Shown here in pieces: positions 15,625 through 23,730 of a DNA stretch of 27,378 nucleotides. The stretch spans positions 1 through 27,378 of the forward strand of contig CAJUMV010000052.1 of NCBI GenBank assembly GCA_910587715.1. The letters are read 5' to 3'. Position 1 is the first letter of the stretch, and each line of letters starts with the position of its first letter. The translations under genes and the position numbers were made by a program. The notes below the pieces were generated by a model. That model ran no database searches and was not told where the DNA came from. It was given only the letters and a program-made list of their open reading frames with translations. The stretch is from an uncultured Lachnospiraceae bacterium (GTDB taxonomy: Bacteria > Bacillota > Clostridia > Lachnospirales > Lachnospiraceae).

Positions 15625-17118
15625 TCAGAGAATAGAAAGGAATCTGTCAAACGCCGCCTGTCCCTTGGCATCTCTCTTATAAACACCCGCATCCTCAAGC
15701 ACTTCCATAAACACGTTGCCGATTTCTTTGTGCAGAATTTCCATAATGTTCTCCTTATCCACATGCGGATAGGCAGGCAGAAATTCCTCCATCCAGTCGG
15801 CGTGTTTCGCAAGCTCCTCATCCTTACGGATATCCGCGCCTGACAAAATCGCTTCAGCGAGACGCTCCATCTCCCCTTTCAGTCTGGCGGGCAGCACGGC
15901 AAGCCCCATGACCTCGATCAAACCGATATTTTCCTTTTTGATATGATGCAGCTTCGCATGTGGATGATACACGCCCAGCGGATGCTCGTCTGTGGTTATG
16001 TTATTGCGCAGCACCAGATCCAGCTCGAATTTTCCGTCCCGCTTTCTGGCAATGGGCGTGATCGTATTGTGCGGCTCACCGTCGGTTTCGGCAAAAATAA
16101 ACGCCGCCTCGTCGGTATAGCCCCGCCATTTTTCTAAAATCACATCCGCAAGCGCCACAAGCCTGTCCGAATCCTCATGGGAAATACGAATTACAGACAT
16201 CGGCCAGTTCACTACGCCCGCCTCCACATCAGTAAATCCCTGCACCGTAAAGCTGCGCTCCACGGGCGCCTTCGCCATAGCGAACTCATAGTGCCCGCCC
16301 TGAAAATGATCGTGGCTCAAAATAGAGCCGCCCACAATCGGCAGATCCGCGTTAGAGCCCACAAAATAATGCGGGAACTGCTTCACAAAATCAAACAGCT
16401 TGCAGAACGTATCGTGCTCAATCTTCATCGGAATATGCTGCGAGTTAAACACGATACAGTGTTCGTTATAATACACATAGGGGGAATACTGAAAGCCCCA
16501 CTGGCTGCCGTTTATCGTAACCGGGATAATCCTGTGATTCTGTCTCGCCGGATGGTTCACCCGCCCCGCATAGCCCTCGTTCTCCCGGCAGAGAAGGCAT
16601 TTCGGGTAACCGCCCTGCTTCGCGTTTTTCGCCGCCGCAATCGCCTTCGGGTCCTTCTCCGGCTTGGACAGATTGATGGTGATATCCAAATCGCCGTACT
16701 TTGTAGACGAAATCCATTTCTGATCCTTCTCAATACGGTAACGCCTGATGTAATCCGTGTCCCGGCTCAGCTTATAGAAATAATCCGTCGCCTCTTTCGG
16801 GTCCCTTTCGTATTTTCCCCGAAATGTCCGGATGACCTCGCTCGGTCTGGGCGTGAGCAGCCCCATAATCTTCGTATCAAAAAGATCCCGATACACGATG
16901 CTGTCCTCAATAAGCCCCTTCTCGCAGGCATAGTCCAGCATTTCCTTAAGAACCGGCTCCAACTCTTCCACGCTCATAGATACGTCGCCGCCATCCTCCA
17001 GCTCATCCAGCCCGAAAAGCTCCAGCAAGCGGTTGGTCGTGTAAATCTCATCCTCTTTTTCAATCAATCCGGTAAGTAAACCGTATGTTACAAGTTTTCT
17101 GATACTTTGCTGAAACAT
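15625..17118 (-). CDS. galT: UDP-glucose-hexose-1-phosphate uridylyltransferase, firmicute type
   Basis: 497 residues, the length of the firmicute-type GalT, which is longer than the E. coli enzyme. Leloir pathway: galactose-1-phosphate + UDP-glucose gives UDP-galactose + glucose-1-phosphate. The active region is NADLPIVGGSILSHDHFQGG, containing the HxH nucleophile motif (HDH). Other blocks include GYAGRVNHPARQNHRIIPV and YNEHCIVFNSQHIPM. The start at 17118 has AAAGGAGG seven bases upstream. It begins 14 bases after galK, so it is co-transcribed, and a terminator lies just past its stop. No galE or galactose transporter is in the window. Confidence 0.95.
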   Translation of the reverse strand: MFQQSIRKLVTYGLLTGLIEKEDEIYTTNRLLELFGLDELEDGGDVSMSVEELEPVLKEMLDYACEKGLIEDSIVYRDLFDTKIMGLLTPRPSEVIRTFRGKYERDPKEATDYFYKLSRDTDYIRRYRIEKDQKWISSTKYGDLDITINLSKPEKDPKAIAAAKNAKQGGYPKCLLCRENEGYAGRVNHPARQNHRIIPVTINGSQWGFQYSPYVYYNEHCIVFNSQHIPMKIEHDTFCKLFDFVKQFPHYFVGSNADLPIVGGSILSHDHFQGGHYEFAMAKAPVERSFTVQGFTDVEAGVVNWPMSVIRISHEDSDRLVALADVILEKWRGYTDEAAFIFAETDGEPHNTITPIARKRDGKFELDLVLRNNITTDEHPLGVYHPHAKLHHIKKENIGLIEVMGLAVLPARLKGEMERLAEAILSGADIRKDEELAKHADWMEEFLPAYPHVDKENIMEILHKEIGNVFMEVLEDAGVYKRDAKGQAAFDRFLSIL

Positions 17119-17132
17119 TTTTCCAACCTCCT

Positions 17133-18296
17133 TTAGAGTTTAGACGGACCGTCCCCAATCTCCACCACATAGAAATCCGCATCCTTACCGACACGCTCCT
17201 TATATGCCGTACCAACCTTTTCCTTGAAAGTTTCTACCGCTTCATTTTTCACGATGCTCACGGTACAGCCGCCGAACCCGCCGCCCGTAATGCGGGAACC
17301 GATTACGCCGTCCACTTTCCACGCTTCTTCCACAAGCACGTCAATCTCGTCGCAGGACACCTCATAATCGTCCCGCAGCGAAACATGGGACGCGTTCATC
17401 AGCTCGCCAAACTCCTGCAGATTGTTATTCTTCAGCGCTTCCACCGCGCGAATGGTTCTCTGGTTCTCGTAAACTGCGTGTTTCGCGCGTTTTGCACAGA
17501 CCTCGTCGCTGATGGCGGACTTATTCGCCTCAAATTCTTCTTCCGTTAGATCACCGAGTGTCTTTATCGTTACCACCTTCTGCAAGTCAGCCAGCGCCTG
17601 CTCGCTCTCCTTCCTTCTCGTATTGTAGCCGGAATTTACAAGAGAGTGCTTCACATTGCTGTTGGTGACAATGATCTTCGCTCCATTTAACACAAGCGGC
17701 GCATACTGATAGGACAGATCCGCCGTGTCTAAAAAGATGGCGTTGTCCTTCTTACCCATCGCTGACGCAAACTGATCCATGATGCCGCAGTTCATGCCGT
17801 TGAAGTTATTTTCCGAATACTGACCAATCAGCGCCAGGTCCACATTGGTCACGTCAAATCCGAATAAATCCCGCAGATAAAAGCCTGTCAGCACCTCCAG
17901 AGACGCCGAAGAGGATAAGCCGGAACCGCCCGGAATATCCCCGTTTAACACAATGTCCAGCCCGCAGTCCATCTTCATGCCGCGCTCCGCAAAAGCCCAC
18001 ATAACCCCCTTCGGGTAATTCGTCCAGCCCGCCGCGTCGGAAGGCGTCAAATCATCCAGACTGCTCTCCACAATACCCATACTGTCAAAATTCATGGAAT
18101 AAAACCGCAGCTTCCTGTCCGTTCTCTTTTTCACCGCCGCGTAAGTACCGATTGTCAGCGCACAGGGAAATACATGCCCCCCATTGTAATCCGTGTGCTC
18201 GCCGATCATGTTCACCCTGCCCGGCGCAAAATATACATTTGCCCCGCTCGCGTCCCCGTAGAGCTCCTCAAATTTCTTTAAAACCGTCTGCTTCAT
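17133..18296 (-). CDS. galK: Galactokinase
   Basis: 387 residues, standard length for this GHMP kinase, which phosphorylates alpha-D-galactose at C1. Galactokinase signature PGRVNMIGEHTDYNGGHVF (about 26-44), GHMP ATP loop GDIPGGSGLSSSASLEV, catalytic Asp region NCGIMDQFASAMGK, and C-terminal GSRITGGGFGGCTVSIV. The start at 18296 has AGGAG and GAGGG just upstream. First gene of galK-galT, behind an extended -10 promoter and a long structured leader, downstream of an AraC-type regulator gene on the same strand. Confidence 0.96.
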   Translation of the reverse strand: MKQTVLKKFEELYGDASGANVYFAPGRVNMIGEHTDYNGGHVFPCALTIGTYAAVKKRTDRKLRFYSMNFDSMGIVESSLDDLTPSDAAGWTNYPKGVMWAFAERGMKMDCGLDIVLNGDIPGGSGLSSSASLEVLTGFYLRDLFGFDVTNVDLALIGQYSENNFNGMNCGIMDQFASAMGKKDNAIFLDTADLSYQYAPLVLNGAKIIVTNSNVKHSLVNSGYNTRRKESEQALADLQKVVTIKTLGDLTEEEFEANKSAISDEVCAKRAKHAVYENQRTIRAVEALKNNNLQEFGELMNASHVSLRDDYEVSCDEIDVLVEEAWKVDGVIGSRITGGGFGGCTVSIVKNEAVETFKEKVGTAYKERVGKDADFYVVEIGDGPSKL

Positions 18297-18332
18297 ACCC
18301 TCTCTCCTTCTCTTTTTTACATCTTTTCACTC

Positions 18333-18437
18333 GCAAACCCGTGCTTCGCACTCTCTGTCCGCCTTCGTCGGACGTTTGCTCGTTAATCGCGCAGGAAAAA
18401 CAAATGCCGCTTCGCGTCGCTTGTTTTTCTTTTGCGC
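18333..18437 (-). ncRNA. Structured galK 5' leader: long hairpin plus three-way junction
   Basis: Read on the minus strand. First, a hairpin closes GCGC (18434-18437) with GCGC (18389-18392) and continues as GAAAAACAA with TTGTTTTTC, capped by a small CGC-GAA-GCG stem. Second, GCAAAC (18374-18379) pairs with GTTTGC (18333-18338). Enclosed are two hairpins: GTCCG with CGGAC (18357-18373), and GTGC-GAA-GCAC (18341-18351). Together these form a three-way junction. It lies between the promoter and the galK ribosome site. It could be a regulatory leader or a dispersed palindromic repeat; no known riboswitch class was recognised. Confidence 0.55.
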
Positions 18438-18444
18438 TGATTAT

Positions 18445-18453
18445 ATTATAACA
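18445..18453 (-). promoter_or_regulatory. Extended -10 promoter for galK-galT
   Basis: TGTTATAAT on the minus strand, an extended -10 box. No good -35 lies upstream, as expected for a regulator-dependent promoter, and the linked AraC protein is the natural candidate. The box directly abuts the T tract of the terminator for the araC-type gene. Confidence 0.5.
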
Positions 18454-18455
18454 AA

Positions 18456-18481
18456 AAAGGACTATCCTTACATAGTCCTTT
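18456..18481 (-). terminator. Rho-independent terminator of the AraC-type gene
   Basis: A ten-base-pair stem AAAGGACTAT with ATAGTCCTTT around a six-base loop. On the minus strand it is followed by further Ts (TTTTTTG overall), 22 bases after the stop codon of the regulator. Confidence 0.75.
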
Positions 18482-18503
18482 GTTACTGAAACCTGTCAAA
18501 ATG

Positions 18504-19409
18504 TTATATTTGGTTCAAGCTGTTAATCTGCCCGATAAATTCCTCCACCTGCCGCAGATATTCCCGATTCCGCCTCGTCTCCCCCTTCTGCATCTCCTTG
18601 CGGAAGCTTGTGGGTGACATCTGCTTCATCTGCCGGAATGCCTTTGTGAATACAAGCGGGTCGTGATAACCGCACGACAGAGCGATACTTTCAATCGGAA
18701 GGGAAGTAAGCTGCAAAAGCTCTGTCGCTTTTGTAATGCGAAACGTAGTCAAAAACTGCTGGGGCGACATGCCCATAGAATTTTGAAACAGCGTATAGAG
18801 ATAACTCCTGTTGATACACACGTAGTCCGCCACATCCGTCACTTTGATGGGATTGCAGTAATTATTCTGGATAAACGAAACGGCTTTGCGCACATAAATA
18901 TTTGCTCTGTCATCTTCATTGTGCTTCTCAACCCTGCTGCCCTCAGCTATAACCGAAAGAAAAATGCCAAGCTGCCCGTTTCTGCGCAAATCATGGGAGA
19001 GACCATAGGTATTATGCTCCATCATGTCCTTCACGATTCGGTAAAGTTCTTCCGACGCGTCAGACTTAAAAATCGGCTGTCTCACGGACAGACCGATATT
19101 TCCCACATACTCCGCCGCCTGCGTGCCGCTGAAGCCGACCCAGACATAGGTCCAGGGCTCTTCTTCGTCCGCCTGATAAAAGGCAAGCTCATCGGGCGTG
19201 ATCAGAAACCCGTAGCCCGCTTCCAGCGGATATTCCTCTCCGCCGATTAAAAATTTCCCTTTGCCGCTTAAGATATAGTGAATCAGATAATGGGGCTTTA
19301 ATGCCGGTCCGAAGCTGTGCATCGGCTCCGTTCGGGAAAGCCCGCAGCAGTTCACATAGAGACTCCCCGTCTGCTCCCCCGCAAATTCTAGTTTATATGC
19401 TTTTTCCAT
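18504..19409 (-). CDS. AraC-family regulator, probable galactose/galactoside regulator
   Basis: 301 residues. The N-terminal cupin-type sugar-sensing domain (about 15-150, with HYLIHYILSGKGKFLIGG) is followed by two C-terminal helix-turn-helix units (about 190-290), with ADYVCINRSYLYTLFQNSMG and CGYHDPLVFTKAFRQM, the AraC signature. The layout matches MsmR/RafR-like activators of sugar genes. Immediately upstream of galK-galT on the same strand, it is a likely activator of them, though a terminator separates the transcripts. The start at 19409 has GGGAAAG upstream. The ligand could be galactose, an alpha-galactoside or another sugar. Confidence 0.87.
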   Translation of the reverse strand: MEKAYKLEFAGEQTGSLYVNCCGLSRTEPMHSFGPALKPHYLIHYILSGKGKFLIGGEEYPLEAGYGFLITPDELAFYQADEEEPWTYVWVGFSGTQAAEYVGNIGLSVRQPIFKSDASEELYRIVKDMMEHNTYGLSHDLRRNGQLGIFLSVIAEGSRVEKHNEDDRANIYVRKAVSFIQNNYCNPIKVTDVADYVCINRSYLYTLFQNSMGMSPQQFLTTFRITKATELLQLTSLPIESIALSCGYHDPLVFTKAFRQMKQMSPTSFRKEMQKGETRRNREYLRQVEEFIGQINSLNQI

Positions 19410-19466
19410 AGTTATTCTTTCCCGTCATCACGTCATATCATCATGCAATTTCCATTCGCTGCGAAA

Positions 19467-20528
19467 TCAGTTCGATTCCGAAACTTTCTCCGGCTTATAC
19501 TCTTTCACATCCGCAAGCAGCTTCTCCCATGCGTCCTCATGCTCCACATAATAGAGCGGACACATCTTGCCGCCGCAGTCATAGTGCCGCAGAATATCGT
19601 CCGTTGACAAATGATTTTCCTGTGTCAGCCATGCCAGCGTATGTACCAGGGTATCATAAGTTTCCTGCGTGAACTTCCCGTCCTCGTCCAGATAACAGCA
19701 CTCTATGGAAACCGAGTCCTCGTTTCTGGTAGCTACCGCATATGCCTGCTCCTCCAGCGGAATGCACTGAATCAGTTCCCCCTCGTAGCCGATAATAAAA
19801 TGCGCGCTTGCCGACCGCTCCTGCGTCTCGGCGAGATTGGCAAAATAACTGCGGTTCTGCGCTGCGGAAGTGCCCGGGTTCGCAGTATAGTGCACAAATA
19901 TGCTCTTAATCTTTTTCAATTCCGTGCCCGGTCTGGAAAATTCGTTCGGCTCCAGATAATCCACGATAGTCGGCGGCGCTTCCATCCGGTTCCCCTCTAT
20001 CTTTTCAGACACGATCTCCACGATTCCCTTGCCCTTGCTGGTTTTATCATCATGCATCATGCGGTAAACCGCGCCGGTCGTTTGATAAATCAAAATCAGG
20101 CATACGCCAATCATCAGGAAGGTAAAAAGGCGGTAGAGATTCAGCCGCCGCTTTCTTGCTTTGCGCCGTTTAATAGCGCTTACCGGACGCGGACTGCCTA
20201 CGTTTCGGCGGTCCGACTGCGGTCTCTGACGGGAATGTCTCTGCCCGGAACGAACCTGCTCACGGTCCGCAAGACGCATCATACGGGAACCTTCACTCTC
20301 CCTGGAAATCTCCCAAAGCTCCAGATTCTCCAATCCGTCACTGTCCGTACCGCGCCGTCCCGCACGCTCTCCCGCGCTGTTTCTGCTCTTCTGCGCACTG
20401 CTCCCCGCTCTGCTGCGTGAAGCGCCGCCGGCGATAACACTTATATTATCCCTTGTATGACTCCTGCGCGCATTTCCCGCCCTGTTCTGCGAAAAATCTC
20501 TTCCGCCGCTCCTTTGTGCCTGCCCCAT
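19467..20528 (-). CDS. Membrane-anchored N-acetylmuramoyl-L-alanine amidase (Amidase_2/PGRP fold)
   Basis: 353 residues. An unusual Arg/Ser-rich cytoplasmic N-terminus (1-130), a single membrane helix (about 132-150), and an extracellular Amidase_2 domain (about 185-340). The domain has zinc-ligand candidates H213 (IFVHYTANPG) and H315 and C323 within HYDCGGKMCP, with K321 in the usual GK-C context. It cleaves the amide bond between N-acetylmuramic acid and L-alanine in peptidoglycan. The start at 20528 has GAGGGGG about six bases upstream. It lies 57 bases upstream of the AraC gene, and co-transcription is possible but not shown. Confidence 0.85.
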   Translation of the reverse strand: MGQAQRSGGRDFSQNRAGNARRSHTRDNISVIAGGASRSRAGSSAQKSRNSAGERAGRRGTDSDGLENLELWEISRESEGSRMMRLADREQVRSGQRHSRQRPQSDRRNVGSPRPVSAIKRRKARKRRLNLYRLFTFLMIGVCLILIYQTTGAVYRMMHDDKTSKGKGIVEIVSEKIEGNRMEAPPTIVDYLEPNEFSRPGTELKKIKSIFVHYTANPGTSAAQNRSYFANLAETQERSASAHFIIGYEGELIQCIPLEEQAYAVATRNEDSVSIECCYLDEDGKFTQETYDTLVHTLAWLTQENHLSTDDILRHYDCGGKMCPLYYVEHEDAWEKLLADVKEYKPEKVSESN

Positions 20529-20551
20529 GATGTTCCCCCTCGTTTCACCCT

Positions 20552-20557
20552 ATTATA
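20552..20557 (-). promoter_or_regulatory. Probable -10 box of the amidase gene
   Basis: TATAAT on the minus strand, 24 bases before the ATG. No consensus -35 could be picked 16-18 bases upstream in the AT-rich gap. Confidence 0.45.
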
Positions 20558-20678
20558 ATATATCAATCTTTAAAATTTCTCTAAAATCGACATATTTCTA
20601 CGTTTCTATATATTAGAACGGGGAACTTAAGAAAAAGGTTACATAATTCTTAATATTTTTTTATTTTTCCCTGGCGCA

Positions 20679-23084
20679 TTACTCACCAGACGCCGATAAG
20701 TATGTCTCCACCCCCAAATGCAAATCCGCCAGTCCATCGCGGAAAGTCTGTTCGTCCTCATAATCCGCATTCTGCAAGACCGGAAGCTCTTTTTCCAGCT
20801 CTTCCCGGTAATAGACCTTCATCTCCGAATTTCTTCCAGACGGATGTTTTATTTCCGAAGAAATCTCCTCCACATTCCCGATGGCGTAAAACAGCATCGC
20901 CGCATTAAAGTATAACATATCCTCATCTTCTTTTGTAAAATAATCCGTGCTCATCTCATAATCGACCCGCAGGGAAAAGGGCTGCTCCAGCGTCTGCATG
21001 GAAAACCCGCCTGCACGGTTTAATGTGGGCGGCAGGGGCAGGGCGTCAATCAACGCGCCTACCTTGGCGTTATCCCCAACATAGGGCGTGCGGTTTGCAG
21101 TCAGGGCATCAAACAATGCTTCCCGCCGCTCCCGGTTCAGGCTTAAAATGATCACCTGATTCGCCGCCGCTTTTAATTCCCTGTCAATAAATGCCATTTC
21201 CTCTTGAAATTTATCCTTCACCTTCCCGTGAAAATCACCTTTGACATAGATATAGCATCTGTTATCAAGTTTATCTATATTAATCTCGCTTGGCGTATAA
21301 GTCGTCGTAATCTGCTCGTTGGGGAGATAATCTGCCGAGCCTTCTTCCTGTGTTTCCGCTGTATGAGAGGAGTTATTATCTACGATATAAGTTGTGTCAT
21401 CGTTGCTGTCTGTGCCGGGCACGCCTGCCGCAGGCGTATAGGTATGCATCATAGACTTTTCCGTCGGCGCCGACTCCGTGACGGTAATGCTTTCATTTGG
21501 CAGATAATCCATCTTATCTTCCTCACTGACCTCACCCGTTCCGGCTTCATCCTCCTCCAGCGGAATCACTTCCCAGTCTTTGCTGAGCAACGGGTTTTTG
21601 TCATCTCCCGGCACAGCCTCTATCGTGTCCTCGTGCTTGAGAATGCCCTCCTCCGGATAATAAATATCTTCGTGTTTTAAAACGCCGGAGCCTTCCCCCG
21701 AAGGAAAATAAAGGTGCTCCGTCCTCGACAAAGGCTCTCCCAGATAAGCCCGCAAAAAGTAATTACAGCCGCCGTCTCCGATTGGCAAAACCTCCCGTCC
21801 TTCGTCCACCAGCCCCAGCGCGTCCCGAAGCGGCATTCTGGAAAATCTGCCCACTTCTTCCTGCGCGGCAACATGATATATGACAACATCGTCAGTTTCC
21901 TTTTCCACCACACAGCCGCTGATGCCGCCAATGCTTGCAGGCAGCGGTATCTGCATATCCGCCCCCGTGACCGTAAGACCCGCCTGCGCATCCACTGTTA
22001 TCCCGTGAAACCGCGCGTCCCTTGTAAAGACAAAGAGACATGCCGCCGCAATCAGAAAAAGCACGCTCCCAACCGCCGCATAAAAAATTTTCGGCTCCTT
22101 GGCAATAAACCGAATCCGCTCCTTCACACTCTTTCCGCTGCCGGTCATAGTCGTTGCCGTACAGAACAAATCGGAAACCCGCCCTTTCTTCGTGATAATG
22201 GAGAGCAGTGTCTCCCCGTAGGAAATCCGCTCCTCCTCTCCCAGCAGCAGAAGCGCCCTTTCGTCACATGCCAGCTCACAGTCCCGCTTGGAACAGACTG
22301 CCGCCACCCAGACAAGCGGATGAAACCAGTACACCGTCACCAAAATACTGCGCAAAAGCGCCCAAAAGCTGTCCCCATGCTTTTTATGGACAAGCTCATG
22401 AGTAATGACATGCCGCAGTCTCTCCGTGTCATCAATTACATCTGTCGTCAGATAAACCGCCTCACGCCCCGGGAAACCGTACAGGCACGGAGAAGAAATA
22501 CCTTCTGCCAGATAGATTGCCGGCAGGCGGTCCTTTCCTCTGAAAATATTTTCCAAAACCGCTGTCTTTACTTCTTCCGGCAAATCAAAAGGCTGCCTCG
22601 TTTTCCTCAGACGGCGGCTGAATATGATGTTTGCCGCCAAAATCCACACGCCCACAACAACCGCGCCAAGCCCCCACAAAAACCACAGCACATCCAGCCG
22701 GGAAAAGCCCAGCGTCCCCGCTAAAAATACAGAAGTCGGTCCATCATCGGGCACACTCTCTACCGTCTCACGGATTTCGTCCGTGGTAAACAGACGGAAC
22801 AACACGCTGTTTGCATTTACGCTCATCTGGATGGGTTCCTCAAGACGAATCGTCTCCTCCAGCCGCTCCCCTATGCCGCTCTCATCTTTCTCCACCAAAT
22901 CCAACAAGCGAAATCCGGAAAACGACCCCAAGTCAAACTCCGCCGAAAACGGAATCACCAGCCTAAGCGCCACCAGAAGCCAGATCGCATACTGTAATCT
23001 GCTGCTGATTTTTCCCCGGAAAATCCGTCGGAGCAGCAGGATGCACAAAATTAAAACCGTTGCCGTTATTAATATCTCTCTCAT
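20679..23084 (-). CDS. blaR1: BlaR1-type membrane M56 metallopeptidase sensor with DUF4825-like C-terminus
   Basis: 801 residues. Multi-pass N-terminal half with helices near 5-20, 30-46 and 133-156. The M56 zinc site is HELVH (229-233) with E270 in DCELACDERALL. A last helix (about 334-353) leads to a large extracytoplasmic region (360-801). In BlaR1/MecR1 systems the peptidase triggers removal of the BlaI repressor. The C-terminal sensor is not the penicillin-binding domain of true BlaR1: no SxxK-type site is evident, and residues about 650-710 (TPYVGDNAKVGALIDALPLP) resemble DUF4825. A motif DYLPNE...IT occurs twice. The start at 23084 has GGAGG. It follows blaI by 73 bases. Confidence 0.88.
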   Translation of the reverse strand: MREILITATVLILCILLLRRIFRGKISSRLQYAIWLLVALRLVIPFSAEFDLGSFSGFRLLDLVEKDESGIGERLEETIRLEEPIQMSVNANSVLFRLFTTDEIRETVESVPDDGPTSVFLAGTLGFSRLDVLWFLWGLGAVVVGVWILAANIIFSRRLRKTRQPFDLPEEVKTAVLENIFRGKDRLPAIYLAEGISSPCLYGFPGREAVYLTTDVIDDTERLRHVITHELVHKKHGDSFWALLRSILVTVYWFHPLVWVAAVCSKRDCELACDERALLLLGEEERISYGETLLSIITKKGRVSDLFCTATTMTGSGKSVKERIRFIAKEPKIFYAAVGSVLFLIAAACLFVFTRDARFHGITVDAQAGLTVTGADMQIPLPASIGGISGCVVEKETDDVVIYHVAAQEEVGRFSRMPLRDALGLVDEGREVLPIGDGGCNYFLRAYLGEPLSRTEHLYFPSGEGSGVLKHEDIYYPEEGILKHEDTIEAVPGDDKNPLLSKDWEVIPLEEDEAGTGEVSEEDKMDYLPNESITVTESAPTEKSMMHTYTPAAGVPGTDSNDDTTYIVDNNSSHTAETQEEGSADYLPNEQITTTYTPSEINIDKLDNRCYIYVKGDFHGKVKDKFQEEMAFIDRELKAAANQVIILSLNRERREALFDALTANRTPYVGDNAKVGALIDALPLPPTLNRAGGFSMQTLEQPFSLRVDYEMSTDYFTKEDEDMLYFNAAMLFYAIGNVEEISSEIKHPSGRNSEMKVYYREELEKELPVLQNADYEDEQTFRDGLADLHLGVETYLSASGE

Positions 23085-23157
23085 AAATATCCTCCATCCT
23101 TTCGAACCACGCATCTTCGTATGCGGCTTACCACTGCATTACCCGCTTTCTTTCTCC

Positions 23158-23580
23158 TCACGGCATTTCCGATGTCTCATCGCGGCCCTTTTTCGCTTTA
23201 TGCACATCTGCTGCTTTATTTTTTCTTGCCTGCTCCAAAATGCCGTAAAGCTCCTGTATCTCCTCCTCGGACAGCGCCTCGTCCTCTACCATGGCGTTGA
23301 CCATCATACCCAGACTGCCTCTGTAAACCTTCTGCAAAAAGCCCCGGGTTTCCTGCATGGAGACCTCCTCTCTGCTCACCAGCGGATAAAAAATCTTTGC
23401 TCTGCCGCCCTCTCTATGCGCAACCGCGCCCTTCTTTTCCATACGGGAAAGCATGGTAATCACAATATGCTTATCCCAGCCCGTTTCCTGACCCAGCTCA
23501 TTTTTCAGTTCCGTAATCGTGCTCTCCCGCTCCCAGAGCTGATTCATGATTTTCCATTCCCCATCCGATAAACTGACCAT
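23158..23580 (-). CDS. blaI: BlaI/MecI/CopY-family repressor
   Basis: 140 residues. A winged helix (about 1-75) with LSDGEWKIMNQLWERES, TGWDKHIVITMLSRMEKKGAV and REGGRAKIFYPLVSREE, and a C-terminal helical dimerisation region (about 80-130) with GMMVNAMVEDEALSEEEIQEL. The family represses its own operon as a dimer and is inactivated through its BlaR1 partner, which is the next gene. AAAGGA lies about ten bases before the ATG at 23580. Two operator-like palindromes and a consensus promoter lie upstream. No beta-lactamase or penicillin-binding protein gene is adjacent. Confidence 0.93.
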   Translation of the reverse strand: MVSLSDGEWKIMNQLWERESTITELKNELGQETGWDKHIVITMLSRMEKKGAVAHREGGRAKIFYPLVSREEVSMQETRGFLQKVYRGSLGMMVNAMVEDEALSEEEIQELYGILEQARKNKAADVHKAKKGRDETSEMP

Positions 23581-23632
23581 GATGTTTCCGTCCTTTCTTC
23601 TTCCTCTTTTCCAACAATATCTGGAAAATTAT

Positions 23633-23650
23633 GGTATACGAATGTATACC
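23633..23650 (-). promoter_or_regulatory. BlaI operator candidate 2 (downstream site)
   Basis: Palindrome GGTATAC-gaat-GTATACC with perfect seven-base arms, just after the predicted transcription start. It shares the GGTATAC half-site with the first operator; the centres are 37 bases apart. Confidence 0.65.
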
Positions 23651-23660
23651 CTATGATTAC

Positions 23661-23689
23661 ATCTTACATGGCAGGTATACACCTGTCAA
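23661..23689 (-). promoter_or_regulatory. Promoter of blaI-blaR1
   Basis: On the minus strand: TTGACA (23684-23689), a 17-base spacer, and TAAGAT (23661-23666). A consensus -35 and a good -10, about 80 bases before the blaI start. Confidence 0.8.
23672..23685 (-). promoter_or_regulatory. BlaI operator candidate 1 (in promoter spacer)
   Basis: Palindrome CAGGTATACACCTG (arms CAGGT and ACCTG) lying between the -35 and -10 boxes, where a bound repressor would exclude RNA polymerase. It contains the same GGTATAC half-site as candidate 2. Confidence 0.6.
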
Positions 23690-23730
23690 CCCCTATTTCT
23701 CTCCTTACTCCCTGTACGGGCGTATGCAAT

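Noticed and set aside
16177..17079. A 300-codon open frame on the plus strand
   Set aside because: Antisense to galT and without a start site or family resemblance.
20627..20653. Inverted repeat TTAAGAA...TTCTTAA with a T-rich flank, resembling a terminator
   Set aside because: The T run lies on the plus-strand side, where no gene precedes it, and the stem is all A/T apart from one pair per arm. It is more likely chance in an AT-rich gap.
21714..22724. A 336-codon open frame on the plus strand
   Set aside because: Antisense to blaR1; Arg/His/Pro-rich composition typical of a reversed frame and no motif.
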